From contig JAOTOL010001502.1 in the NCBI GenBank assembly GCA_034440575.1, positions 992,001-1,056,000 on the forward strand: 64,000 nucleotides of DNA, written 5' to 3'. The notes below the pieces were generated by a model, which was not told the DNA's origin, searched no databases, and saw only the letters and a list, made by a program, of their open reading frames with translations. A program made the position numbers and the translations under genes. Position 1 is the stretch's first letter. Each line of letters opens with the position of its first letter. This document shows, in pieces, positions 1 to 10,440 of this stretch. The stretch is from Imbricaverruca yamaguchii. Lineage: Eukaryota; Arthropoda; Thecostraca; Neoverrucidae.

Positions 1-597
1 ATTGTTCACGCGGCTGTGGCATTGGTGACGCGGCTGTGGCACTGGTGACGCGGCCGCGGCATTGGTGGCGCGGCTGTGGGACTGGTGACGCGGTTGTGGC
101 ATTGGTGAAGCGGCTGTGGCATTGGTGAAGCGGCTGTGGCATTAGTGACGCGGCTGTGCATGTTAGCGGTGGGCATTGGTGGATGGTGGCGCGGCTGTGG
201 GACTGGTGCGGCAGTGACGCGGTGGGCATGGTGAGGCGGCTTGGATTGGTGACGCGGCTGTGGCACTGGTGACGCGGCCGCGGCATTGGTGGCGCGGCTG
301 TGGCATTGTTGACGCGGCTGTGGCATTGGTGACGCGGCTGTGGCATGTGACGCGGCCGCGGCATTGGTGGCGCGGCTTTGGTGGCATTGGTGAAGCGGCT
401 GTGGCATTGGTGAAGCGGCTGTGGCATTAGTGACGCGGCTGCGGCATTGGTGGCGTGGCTGTGGCATTGTTCACGCGGCTGTGGCATTGGTGACGCGGCT
501 GTGGCACTGGTGGCGCGGCTGTGGCATTGGTGGCGCGGCTGCGGCATTGGTGACGCGGCTGTGGCATTGGTGACGCGGCTGTGGCACTGGTGACGCG
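1..597. repeat. 20-bp GC-rich minisatellite
   Basis: Tandem array of a roughly 20-bp unit close to GACGCGGCTGTGGCATTGGT, with variants (gcg/gaa/ggc at the start, cat/cac/gga inside) and a few disrupted units near 150-240 and 340-390. It continues past the left edge. All three frames on the minus strand stay open only because the unit lacks stops, so the ORFs here are artefacts. The last unit runs without a break into the degenerate gypsy pol that follows, where the same bases read A-L-V-T-R. Confidence 0.9.
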
Positions 598-1332
598 AAA
601 CAAATATTTTTTTTTTTGTTCTTTGACAGCTGCACACGTGGCGACAACTGCTGTCAGCAAGGGGACTGTTGCACGCGTAGTGAGAGAAGCAGAGGAGGCA
701 GTAGAGCTGGTTCCAGTACGACCGGTGCAGGCCACTGACACACCGCCCAAACAGCTGCTGAAAACACAGCAGCCAGTGACGTCACCAACAGGTGACATGT
801 GCACTCGCCTGCAGCGCGAGACAGCCCGAGACGAGGACCTGGCGGCTGTGATCCCGCGTATCCGGCCTGGAGTGGCGACCTCTCGAGTGGACTCTGATGA
901 GATCAGGTTCTACATACGCAGCCCGGGTGAGTTGTTTGTTCGTAACTCAGTGTTGATGAGGCTCGGAGTGTCGGTGAACCTCAAGCAGTGGTAAGTGCAT
1001 GTGCAGAGATGTGGTGGAACTTGTACATTATTTACGGATGTCGGCTCACTTTAGAGCGGCGCGTACATTAGCGCGGCTGACTCCGCACTATTTTTGATTA
1101 AAAATCAAGTGTGATGTGAGGGCATACTGCAGAGCTTGTGAGGCGTATGCTCGAGTAAAACGGCCCAATCGTGGCAGCCGAGAGGGAATTGAATCTATTC
1201 CTGTGTTTGGTGGAACCATTTGCACAGTGGTCCGCGGACGCGTTAGGACCGTTTTCGCTCACAAAATCAGACAATCGTTTCGTTCTGTTGTGTCCAGACC
1301 TCTTTTCGAAGTGGGTGGAGGGAGGGAAATAT

Positions 1333-1420
1333 GAATATGTCCCTACGTATATCCCTATGTATATGTATATAATGTCCCTATGTATATCCCTATATACCCT
1401 ATATATATCCCTATGTATAG
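1333..1420. repeat. short TATATCCCTATG-type tandem repeat
   Basis: About 90 bp of imperfect repeats of tatatccctatg/tatgtatat. They interrupt the integrase reading frame of the pol remnant between the FSKWVEG segment and the next recognisable strand, so they arose after the element lost function. Confidence 0.7.
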
Positions 1421-1809
1421 GGAAATATCAAGAAATATGCCCATTTTCGAAGGGACATATTGTCAGCCAAATCAGCTGGTAGTTACGATCACCGACTGTT
1501 TCATTGAGTTGTTCAACAGATTTGGTGTGCTGAAGACGCTGCGTCTGAAGGATCAGGGACGTAATATTTAAAGTGAGTTGTGCAGAGCGATATGTCAGAA
1601 GCTTGGTATGAAATAGCTGCGCTGCTCGCCGGCTCATGGTGCTGGAAATGGTCAGACCGAAAGGTTCAACCGATCTCTCTGTGACTCCATGAAATTTTAT
1701 GTCAGCAAAAACCAGAATGACTGGGACCAGTGGGTACCAGCGTTCACGTGATGACTGGCTACTCGCCTTTCGAGCTGGTCACCGGTAACGAGCAGCGTCA
1801 TCCTGTGGT

Positions 1810-1817
1810 GTCGGAGC
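1810..1817. repeat. hAT target site duplication, left copy
   Basis: GTCGGAGC immediately precedes the left terminal repeat. An identical 8-mer follows the right end at 4482-4489. Eight bp is the standard duplication length of hAT transposition. Confidence 0.9.
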
Positions 1818-4481
1818 CAGCGTTGGAAAAGTGGGCCTTTTTTGGGACGTTTGCCATCCAAAGAATTATACACTCCGGAAATAATACACCCCTTGCATTG
1901 CTGGATGAAGACATGCTTAACTAGCAAGACAGCTAGATGTTATTATACAATAGTGATAACTTGGGTGGAGAGGAAGATTCAGTCATACTGGGTCCCCTAC
2001 CACATAAAGCTTTCAGTATAATTGATGATAATACACATTTGTTATTTCAGGTCATCTGTAGGCACATTCCAAGAGGAGGCAGGAGTGGAGCCGAAAATGA
2101 GATGCCAGCCAGATTGGAAGAATACCAGCTTGCTAGCATGCACAAGTACAAGAGATGTCAACAGATGGCAAAATACGGAGCACTGCAGTCTGAATATGAT
2201 CTTAATGCCACTGAACATTCCATATTTCATAACATTCTATCTTCCATATCATTCCATTTGTGCATGTGTGATTTCTAGTGAAGTGCAGGTGAATTAATAA
2301 ACAGCCACCAATGCATTCATATGTCTGTTCTCCATTTGTGGACAAACCTCAGAACAGAGTCCAGATGTACCCAGAAGAATGTATGGATGAACACCAAGAG
2401 CTAGAGTGGCATCCACACAACTGGTAAGCCACAAAGTGTAGCACTTCCCCCAAATTCCCAAAATACTGGTGGATATAAGCCATGTTTTGCCACAGCATAG
2501 GAATTTTCATGGGCACTATTACTTTTTCACACACATTTTATACACATTTTGCCTCCATAAAGCATACAAAGGTATTAGGTTTGGCTAAGTTATGCTAGAT
2601 TAATTTTTTTTTGTAAGTTAGCCATTTATCAAATTCCTTTGGGGATCATTCAGGATTATATAAAAAAGTTTCTTTTATTAAAAAACCACTCAGGATAGCA
2701 TAGGCTGTTTGGTTATAATAGGCCCTGGTTTTTTTTAAGGAAAAAATTGCTTAGAAAATTTCCACTAAAAAGGCTTTCTTGCATCCAGTTAGGCTGCAGC
2801 TTATTTTCTTCATTTTCAACATTACATTTCATGGTATATTTCCAAACCAAACCCGAGCCACTTTTTTGGTGTCATTTTGTTACCCAGCTGCACTTGCCAA
2901 AAAAATGTATGGTCACATCATGTAGGTACCTACATTATGAACACATTCATAATCATTGCACAAAAAATAAATTTCAAGAAATCAAATCACCTTAAACTGC
3001 AAATTTCTCCATTCAGAAAGTCAAGAGACCAGAAATGTTAAAAGTATAATGTTATTTAATGGAGACTGGGGGCAGGATGCACCTAACAATTCCCTGAACA
3101 TTTCATGAATGCACAAATAATGCTTGAATGCATGCATATCTATAATATCTGCAGTCAATGTGCACTGAAGAGGCCCAGCCCAAATTTTCAAAGAAAAACA
3201 TTCACGCTTCAACATGTGGTAAGTGAAAACAGGATTTTCCAGATAAAAGGCAAAGCAATCAGTTTTGTTCATTGCTACGCTTCTCGGCAAAACATCGCAG
3301 CAATTAATATTATCATGTACTGCTCCTTGTATTATCTGAAGATATCCCGTCACACAACACAATCTTACAGCTTTGGTTTATCCAAATCAATAACTCGAAT
3401 AACAGTGCAGATATTTGATATATGTAAGTAGGTAGGTACCTACCTACCTACATGGTCTGTTAACACCAACTCCCAGTTAATACCTGGAGCCAAACACGCA
3501 GTCAATTCCATCCGGCTGGCAGCGAAGTGCTTTAAAGAAAATCCTTCGTTGAATAAAAAAATCACTACGCTCTGCTGTGTGTGCATCGAAATGCATTTAA
3601 TATTAATAAGAATTGACTTCAATTTTTTTTTCAGCTTTCTCACTTGAAAAAAGAAAATTTCATGGTCTAGAGAAAAAAAAAGATTTTAGACGGACTGTTT
3701 TAGTATAACGTTCCTTAAACCATTATATATATTCCGAAACCCATATCCCGAAGTAACATTTTAGACCCTGCCATTTTAGACCCTGCCATTTTAGACCCAG
3801 TCGGTGCACGAACGTCCTGCTCTCGAGATATGTTGTGAATTTGTATTACTTATGCGGTGTTGGTATGTCAGGAGTTGCAGGCATTGATATATAAACTTGG
3901 TTGACATCGATTAAGTATACTTTTGTGATCATTTTCTCTACCATTGCTCGGGAAGTTGCCTTATAAGTCATTCACGTAACGTGGATGACTTCAGACGACG
4001 ATGTGTGGTGGACCCTATCTGGTTGTCTGTGTGACACTAGGATAGGAACCTAACAAAAGACTTGAAGGCATTTTATTCTTGAAGAAGAAGAATTATCGGG
4101 TTATTTTACGACGCATTCAACCGCAAGGTTGTATAGCGTCGCCAACCTATCACACCGATTGGTCGTGGGTGGTCTCTGCAAATGCCGCCGGCCGCGAGAT
4201 TCGGGTCCCACGCTCCACCATCTAAGCTACCGAGGCCCCTGGGTTTATATTCTTCATTCCAGGAAATATCACTGGATTTTTCCAAATGTATACACTTCGT
4301 TATTTATCAAATGTACATACTCCGTTACTTGGTGCTTCAATATACACCCCATTAATTTTGCAAACTGGGAAATTATACACCCCATAACATAGTGCTTCTC
4401 AAGATTATACACTCCATACTTTGGCAAGCCAAGAAATTATACACTCCGAATCCAAGACCGAGAAGTGAAAATCCAACACTG
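1818..4481 (+). mobile_element. non-autonomous hAT transposon, copy 1 (full length)
   Basis: A 2664-bp element with short terminal inverted repeats (left CAGCGTTGGA, right end reading CAGTGTTGGA on the other strand) and a perfect 8-bp target duplication, which places it in the hAT superfamily. No transposase-length ORF exists; the longest open stretch is 113 codons (1937-2278), partly kept in copy 2 but unrecognised. The subterminal motif ATTATACACTCC occurs at 1865-1876, 4404-4415 and 4436-4447, with ATTATACACCCC at 4372-4383, all in the same orientation. A tRNA-type SINE lies inside at about 4080-4240. The element sits inside the integrase region of a gypsy pol. It probably moved using a transposase supplied in trans. 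Confidence 0.88.
4080..4240 (-). mobile_element. tRNA-headed SINE carried inside hAT copy 1
   Basis: Read on the minus strand it starts with a tRNA-like head (gcctcggtagcttagatggtgg resembles an A box; the B-box region is altered), followed by the shared core ACCAATCGGTGTGATAGG and a tail containing GCGTCGTAAAATAACCC. The same SINE sits at the same place in inverted hAT copy 3 (58187-58345), so it was part of the hAT before these copies separated. Confidence 0.7.
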
Positions 4482-4489
4482 GTCGGAGC
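4482..4489. repeat. hAT target site duplication, right copy
   Basis: GTCGGAGC directly after the right terminal repeat, identical to 1810-1817. Taking out the element plus one duplicate restores an open frame across the junction (…VSE from the left, LSSDE from the right). Confidence 0.9.
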
Positions 4490-5182
4490 TGAGCTCTGAC
4501 GAGGTCACTCTCAAAAACGAAACGTACGCAGGGTGCATACTCGAATGCAGCGGTCGCTGAGATCCGTAACAAGGTGAAGGAAAATATGTACGTGACTCAG
4601 AGGCACAGTTTGGTGGACTCAACGAGTTATTTTCAGTTCGGTGAGCAGGTCATGCTGAAAGTTCAGGCAGTGAAACCCGATAGGACCAAAAAGCTGTCTG
4701 ACAGGTATCGGGGCCCGCTCACGAGCACCAAGGTCATGAGACCTGATTATGTAATACAGATGGGTCATAAACGAAGCGCGCTTGTGCACGGGAGCAACCG
4801 GAAACGGTGTGTGGTCGCGTCTGTCGGCACTCAGCAGCGTGAGGAGCGCCCGACCGATTCAGGCGGGGCTGGAGGACACAAGATGTTAGCCCAAGTCGTC
4901 ACCGTCCAATTGCCTGTTCTCGATGTTGCTGAGCCTGTGCCGAGCGTGCGTGATGCGAGAGGTGACCGTGACGCCTCGTCTCCGACTGCCGTCCCATCAC
5001 CGGTGCTCGAGGCGGCTGATACTGCGATGAGCCCGTCCGGTACCGGGGTTGATAGCGCTGAACATGTATCCGCGGAGATATCGCCGTATATCTCTGCAGA
5101 TATCTCCGCAAACGCTGCACTGGCTGCACTCGTCTCCCACAGCGGGAGACGAGTGCAACCAATGCAGCGTTTGTATCTGTAA
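4490..5182 (+). pseudogene. degenerate gypsy-type pol, integrase C-terminus
   Basis: This is the 3' continuation of the pol remnant at 596-1817. After the hAT junction the frame reads LSSDEVTLKN, stops at a TGA near 4559 through a one-base shift, then continues in another frame from about 4540 to the stop at 5182. The segment FGEQVMLKV…KKLSDRYRGPL at about residues 23-55 of the 4574-5182 ORF is the chromodomain-less GPY/F-type tail of gypsy integrases. The protein ends in SGRRVQPMQRLYL, a common type of gypsy pol C-terminus. It is not functional. Confidence 0.82.
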
Positions 5183-5375
5183 ACTTTGCAGTAGTGTTAT
5201 AATGTTAGTTGTTTCGCTAAAACTTAGCCGTGTGTTTCCGGTACGTATGCTCGTGCGTCGCGGGTTGACGCGTGACGTCAGCCGATCAGCTGTTCTGTTG
5301 TGGATGACCTTCACTGGTGGCGCTAGAATCGCATCTCATGTTTCGGGAGGTGGCGTTTCTTTTTCATGAGGAGAA
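5183..5375 (+). other. gypsy remnant 3' untranslated region with polypurine tract
   Basis: Non-coding spacer between the pol stop and the likely 3' LTR. A short purine run, GAGGAGAA, at 5368-5375 directly precedes a TG at 5376 and is a candidate plus-strand primer site. Confidence 0.45.
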
Positions 5376-5700
5376 TGTTATGGTTAGCTGACGTCCTTGT
5401 TGGCCCGAAGTGTGCCGCAGACGCATCACTGGTCATTTCAGTGCCTGGGACGCACATAGCCGGATAGCTGTCCGCCAGAGCGCTCTCTTCTCCTCCAGAC
5501 TGTGTGTGAGTTGGGTCGCGAGAGCCGTCGTGACTGTAATTCATTGTGTTCATCGCGCTTTCGGTTCTTTGCAATAATATAAACGTGCTCGAATTCACAG
5601 AATGGTTTCTTAGTGGTGTAAATGTGCGGGTTTCGCACGTTACGTCTTTCCAAAAGGGAAATAAAAGTATTGGCCTAGGAAAAAAACTGATAGGCGTCGT
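5376..5700 (+). mobile_element. possible 3' LTR of the gypsy remnant (end not resolved)
   Basis: The sequence starts TGTTATGG directly after a polypurine run and contains an AATAAA at 5660-5665. No 5' LTR is present in the window for comparison, so the right boundary cannot be set and the call rests on position only. Confidence 0.3.
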
Positions 5701-5975
5701 TTTCAACCTAAATATATGCATTCCAGGACATTGCGATTGGGTCTCACAGACCTGACCCATCGCACACGCGCTGCAACGCAGCTAGCGATGACATCTCTGA
5801 TTGCATTGGCTACAACACGCACTGAGTCGAACTCCATCCTGCCCAGCCAGCCCCTTCCCGCCCACGAAACAACGATGTGTCTTGTGTCTTGTGCCTAGGT
5901 GTGGGTGGGGGCATCCCTAATGAAGGATGGGGTCGCCAAGATCACACCGCCTTCTGACGATAGGTCGCCACCCAC

Positions 5976-6225
5976 CTGGTCTGAGACGTGCAGTTGGCAC
6001 AATCGACGTCCGTCAGCGACGTGTCGGCCGACGAGTTCAGCAGACAACCGCGGTCGCCGAAGCCGATCTCCTGCGCGCTCGGCCGCGCCACGATCGCCAG
6101 CATGTAGCGGTCCAGCTGGTTGAACAGGTAGGCCAGTAGCAGCAGCAGCAACACGTACAGGCTGTAGGCGGACGAGCGTAGAAGGCCGCGCAGGCCGCCG
6201 ACCGACGGCGCGCCATCGCCCGCCT
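5976..6225 (-). CDS. probable exon of an MFS-type membrane transporter (partial)
   Basis: On the minus strand this is an open stretch of about 83 codons with a hydrophobic run LYVLLLLLLAYLFNQLDRYM followed by AIVARPSAQEIGFGDRGC. That pattern (TM1 ending in N-Q-x-D-R-Y, then a short loop with a Gly-Asp-x-x-Cys) is typical of the first helix of animal major facilitator transporters of the spinster-like or organic-anion type; I cannot name the subfamily. The exon ends in CCAG|GTGGGT, a strong splice donor, at 5976. The upstream edge is less sure: an ACAG near 6226 could be the acceptor, leaving two bases of a split codon. Neighbouring exons were not found; lower coordinates are occupied by transposons, so the gene may have a long intron or be broken. 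Its GC-rich codon use stands out from its AT-rich surroundings. Confidence 0.6.
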
Positions 6226-8390
6226 CTGTCGGTCAGGACGAGCACGCGCTTGGTCAGACGTCACAGACCAGCACTGGTCACGCCACCGCCCGCATCACCG
6301 TCCGTGTCACACCGCACGACTGGGTCAGCTGCTGTCAGGATCAACTCACTGAGCATCGGCGGCTGTCATCAACAGCCGGACAAACCGTGCAAGGCCTATT
6401 ATTTAATCACCAGCGGTATCAGCAATGTCAGTAATGTCATGTAGCAGGCACACAACTTCAAGCCGGACCAATACACATGACGAAAGCTGTCGTAACCGCA
6501 CGCACGCACCAACGCACACACACACAGATACAACAGGTCCCTCCTTAACACAGGCACCATATATTTTTGGATTGGGAGGGGCTCGACCAATGTGATATAT
6601 CATTTTTGGATGGGAAGGGGCTTTTAGGTCGCTATATATTTCTATGCAATGACATGGGTGTAATGCTAGATTCCACGAAGTGCTGAGGGACGCACTCCAG
6701 CATCGCCAGATGTCACGGCGTGCTTCCTCCTAGACAGTAATAGAGGTACAGCACATGCCACAGCCACATGCAGAGCAATTCTGACGAGAAAATAAGTAAC
6801 TTGGTGTGTGGCATCAAGTTAATAGTGCTGAATCCACTTCATGTTGATTCTCCTCTTTTTCTTGCTAACCATCTCCATTTCTCTGCTTCTATAATGAAGA
6901 GCATGCAAGAACCATTATGCCTCGCTATTCCCCATATTTTCATCAAAAAGCTAAATATTGGCATCTATCCTTTCTGAAGGCTCAGGAGAGTCATACATTA
7001 AGCATACACAACCAAATCAGTGCTTGTTTTAGTCCTGTTGGTGCTGTGTTCAGCGGCATAAGTCACAGAGAAGCACAAGTCCGAACTCTAACATTGTTTC
7101 GGCCCAAGGGCAAGTCAAGTTACTTCAATAGTCAGGGTTACATCAATAGTCAGCCAAACACAAAAAAAAACTGTCATGAACTGGTTGCTCTCCTCTTCCA
7201 ACCACAGCTGAGAAACACTGATCAAGACCATGCATCACAAACAAAGGCAAAAACTGGAGAGCAAAGAAATATTAAGATGATAATGAACATTTCCATCCAC
7301 ATAAACTACATAAAATACACAATAAGTATTCATGGTGAAGTGAGATCACAAAATATTGTTAGCATCTGAGAGACTAGCTGAACCACAGGGGACAACATGG
7401 GTCTGTGTAGTAAAACTGCTCCTGTACGATCCACATCAAATTAACAACATGCAACTAAAACTAAGGTACCTGCAGTATGATCTCCAAGAAGTGGTTGTTC
7501 ACCACTATCAGCTCGAGCTCCATACCTTCAACATAGAATGTAAGACTTACAGAGTTGAAATATGAAGTCCCCATCAATGCATCATGACAGCATATGCACA
7601 GATTGGAAGATTGGTTGTGCATTTTATAGGCTCAATTATGTGGGTTGGAAGGTGATGTGAAATTAGCTCCAATAAACATTTAAATGAAAAAACACCACCT
7701 GAAAAGGGTGATGGAAGCCCACATGTAGTGGGGTATATAGCAACTGCAAATCCCCAAGGAGCTGATTATCAATTACTTCCAAATTTATAATTGTTTGCCT
7801 AACATGGCCTGTCTGTCAACATTTGCTTGCTCCAACCTTGAAAAGCACAGTTGTGCTACTGCAAACCATGTATGCAAGTATCAGGTAAGCATACAAAATT
7901 TAGCTACAAATAGTTCTGTATGCATAAGTAATATTTAGATAAGCCTTTATTACCGTCTCCTTGTAGTGGCAGAACTTGACATCTTGGACCAGAGTTTCAG
8001 ATCACTGAATGGATGGCATGCTTTGGTAAATATTCTGACCAAGTTAAATGATGATTTTTATGATTTAAAAAATACAATGTATTTTTACATGAGTAAGATG
8101 ATGCAACCACTTCTTTTCTCACCAAATGATTACTTTTGAGTTGGCAAATAAATTCACTTTCTTATTGTTGGAAAAACTGGTGTTTGTTGGTGTCATGCAT
8201 ACCAATACATTTTGTACTCCAGGATTCCAACTATACTAAATTAAATATTTTGTACTCCAGAAGGGAAAAGGAAGAACAACATTGTTTGGTGGAGTGCTAC
8301 CAATCAAAATCCATACCTGAAAACAACTAGCAGTTTCAGCAGCCCCAGAAGTACCAGAAATCCATAGTTGGCAAATCTGGGGATACTTAG
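6226..8390. other. non-coding stretch, nothing recognised
   Basis: AT-rich DNA with short simple tracts (a CACACA run near 6510). Scattered ORFs of up to 150 codons (6917-7369) lack recognisable motifs and are probably chance. No gene, RNA or repeat could be supported. Confidence 0.4.
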
Positions 8391-9966
8391 ACATAAAGAC
8401 ATACAAGATCAGTGCAACTATGAGCCACAAGGGCCCTTCTTGGTTGCACTCTGTGCACTGAACCAGTTGCTCACCAAATCTGTCAATCAGCCCTCCCTGT
8501 AATACTCAAAAGCAAGCCCTTTATTCTTATAATGATTGTCTATGCTGCTTTAAAAGATGTTCAATGTGGTGCTACTGACGATGTTTTCTGGCAGCTGGTT
8601 CCAGTGTTCTACTACCCTGTTGGTGAAGAAAGTTTGCCTTAACCTTGTTCTGCTGTGATTAACTTTAATTTTGAATTTATGACTTCTAATTGCACCATTT
8701 CTGTTAAATTCAAACATTTCCCCAAGGTATCCCCTCTCCAGAGCATGGACAAATTTAAAGACCTCCATGAGATCTCCTCTCAGCCTTCTACATCTAAGTG
8801 AAAACATACAATTTCTTCAATCTTTCCTCATATGCCAGGTTGCTTATGCCATTAACCATTTTTGTAGCCCTCCTTTGTACTCTCTCTAAAAGCCAACAAT
8901 CTTTTTCATAGCTAGGAGACCAAGCTTGGATGCAGTATTCCAAATGTGGCCTGACATATGCACAGTAAAGCTTCCTGATCACTTTCTCACTTCTGTATGA
9001 TACATTCCTATTTATTGCCCAAAGCATTCTCAGTGCCTTCTTCCTGGCTTCCTTGGTCTGTTCTGATGCCCCCAGTTTTGTGTTTAGAATAACACCTAAA
9101 TCCTTCTCCTGTTGAGTCACTGATAGCACTTGGCCACCCATCAAGTATGGAGCCTTCATATGCTACATGCATGATTTTGCACTTATCAAAATTAAATTTC
9201 ATTTGCCATTCTTCAGACCACTTCACAAGTTTGTCTGTCTTTTTGCAGCAAGACATGCTCATCTTGTCCTGCTATTGCCCTAAAGACCTTCAAATCATCC
9301 CCAAATTTCAAAACTTTACTGCTTAGGCCACTTTCAATGTTATTTACAAATATAATGAACAGTAGTGGCCCCAGTACTGACCCCTGGGGGGCTCCACTAA
9401 GAACCTTTTGTCATGATGACTTTGTACCATTTGGCATCACTCTTTGCTGTCTATCTGAAAGCCACAACTCTATCCATTTTAAGATGCTACCTGCAATACC
9501 ATGGGACTGAAGCTGTATCATTAACCATTTGTGGGGTACCTTGTCAAAGGCCTTACTAAAGTCAAGATATGCTACATCAACCTGATTTCCCTGATCAAAC
9601 TGTTCTGTGGCGAAGTTAAAAAAGTCCAAGAGGTTTGTTAGACATGATCGTCCTATTTTAAACCCATGTTGAGTATCTTGAATCAATCTGCTACCTTCCA
9701 GATAACTAACTATTCTATCCTTGATAATTGATTTGGGTACCTTGCAGACTAGGGATGTGAGACTTACTGGCCTATAGTTTTCAACTTTCCCTCTTTCTCC
9801 TTTCTTGAAAATAAGAACTACATTTGCCCTTTTCCAATCAGTTTGAATTTCATTTTGTGAAACTGATCTACAAAATATTACACTAAGTGGAAATACCAGT
9901 TCCTTTTCAGTTTCCCACAACACCCTAGCATAAATATCATCAGGTCCTGCTGCCTTGTTTGGCTTT
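8391..9966 (-). mobile_element. CR1/L2-like LINE, copy A (truncated, dead)
   Basis: Minus-strand LINE 3' portion. In order from high to low coordinates: RT fingers (FKKGERGKVENYRPVSLTSL), motif A (AYLDFSKAFDKVPH), motif B (PQGSVLGPLLFIIF), motif C and the C-terminal region ending near 8550. The coding frame is broken into at least four ORFs (9411-10058, 9008-9262, 8794-9159, 8550-8807). The catalytic FADD box reads FGDD. The 3' end carries short repeats related to TTTATGTC (8391-8410). At the 5' end the homology stops near 9966 and runs into a duplicate of a piece of its own sequence (see findings). It lacks the endonuclease and cannot move. Confidence 0.88.
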
Positions 9967-10254
9967 TGAGTATCTTTAATCAATCTGCTACTTGGTATCA
10001 CCAGAGTAAATACTTGAAGCCTGGTTTGGCCATTAAGGTGCTTTGAATGAGCAATCAAAGGTCATCTGTTAAAGAGACAATTTTTTAGACACAATGAGCC
10101 TATTGAATGCAAAAAAATCACTTGATATTTCCTGAAAGTGGCTCCGGAGCAAGCAGGTTCTACAAGGAGATGTGAAGAAGAAACAAATGCCATTTGTGAA
10201 CTTATGAATGTGAAATATTTTTGGGGAAATGTGTGCAAAGATAAATCATGCACC

Positions 10255-10440
10255 TTGAAATATAACTTGTTGGCTATTGGCTTTACAGCACATCAACCAT
10301 TGAGTCATGTTGTATTGCCAATCTCTCATGCTGATTGGTTGCAGGTGAAGAGTAGCGACAGGTGATACTCGAACCCACAACCTTTCTGTTGTGAGACAAG
10401 CAACTTACCCCTAGGCTACTTGTCCCCTTGAAATATAACT
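10255..10440. repeat. 13-bp target site duplication pair around a SINE
   Basis: TTGAAATATAACT occurs at 10255-10267 and again at 10428-10440, bracketing the SINE. Two preceding C residues are also shared, so the duplication could be 15 bp. This length is typical of LINE-driven retroposition. Confidence 0.85.
10268..10427 (-). mobile_element. tRNA-headed SINE with intact target duplication
   Basis: About 160 bp, minus orientation. The head reads GGGGACAAGTAGCCTAGGGG (A box region) and then GGTTCGAGTATCACC (B box), a tRNA-derived RNA polymerase III promoter. It is followed by the shared core (ACCAATCAGCATGAGAG…) and a tail with GCTGTAAAGCC. It is the same family as the copy at 47817-47982. The head is too degenerate in the anticodon arm to be a working tRNA. 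Confidence 0.82.

Larger units (their letters stand above)
596..1817 (+). pseudogene. degenerate gypsy-type pol, RNase H/integrase linker and integrase core
   Basis: Remnant of a Ty3/gypsy polyprotein read in several frames. At 596-994 lies the linker between RNase H and integrase (a VTR start, then ELFVRNSVLMRL-like text). At about 1010-1160 follows the HHCC zinc-binding region, ending in YCRACEAYARVKRPN. At 1200-1330 is the first catalytic strand (FAQWSADALGPF, then LCPDLFSKWVEG). At 1480-1570 is the segment before the second catalytic Asp, reading LKDQGRN where functional copies usually have SDQGRNF. At 1745-1816 is the TGYSPFELVTGN region. Stops (994, and a TGA near 1096 where W is expected), frameshifts and a TATATCCCTATG tract at 1333-1420 inside the integrase show that it is dead. 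The frame continues at 4490 after the hAT insertion. Its 5' half is absent. Confidence 0.85.

Noticed and set aside
1937..2278. 113-codon ORF in hAT copy 1 as a transposase
   Set aside because: It is far too short, has no hAT dimerisation or catalytic motifs, and matches copy 2 only because the DNA is similar.
5323..5760. 145-codon minus-strand ORF near the possible 3' LTR
   Set aside because: No motif, and it lies in likely LTR sequence.
10268..10427. Functional tRNA gene
   Set aside because: Target duplications and the SINE body show retroposition; the anticodon arm is degenerate.
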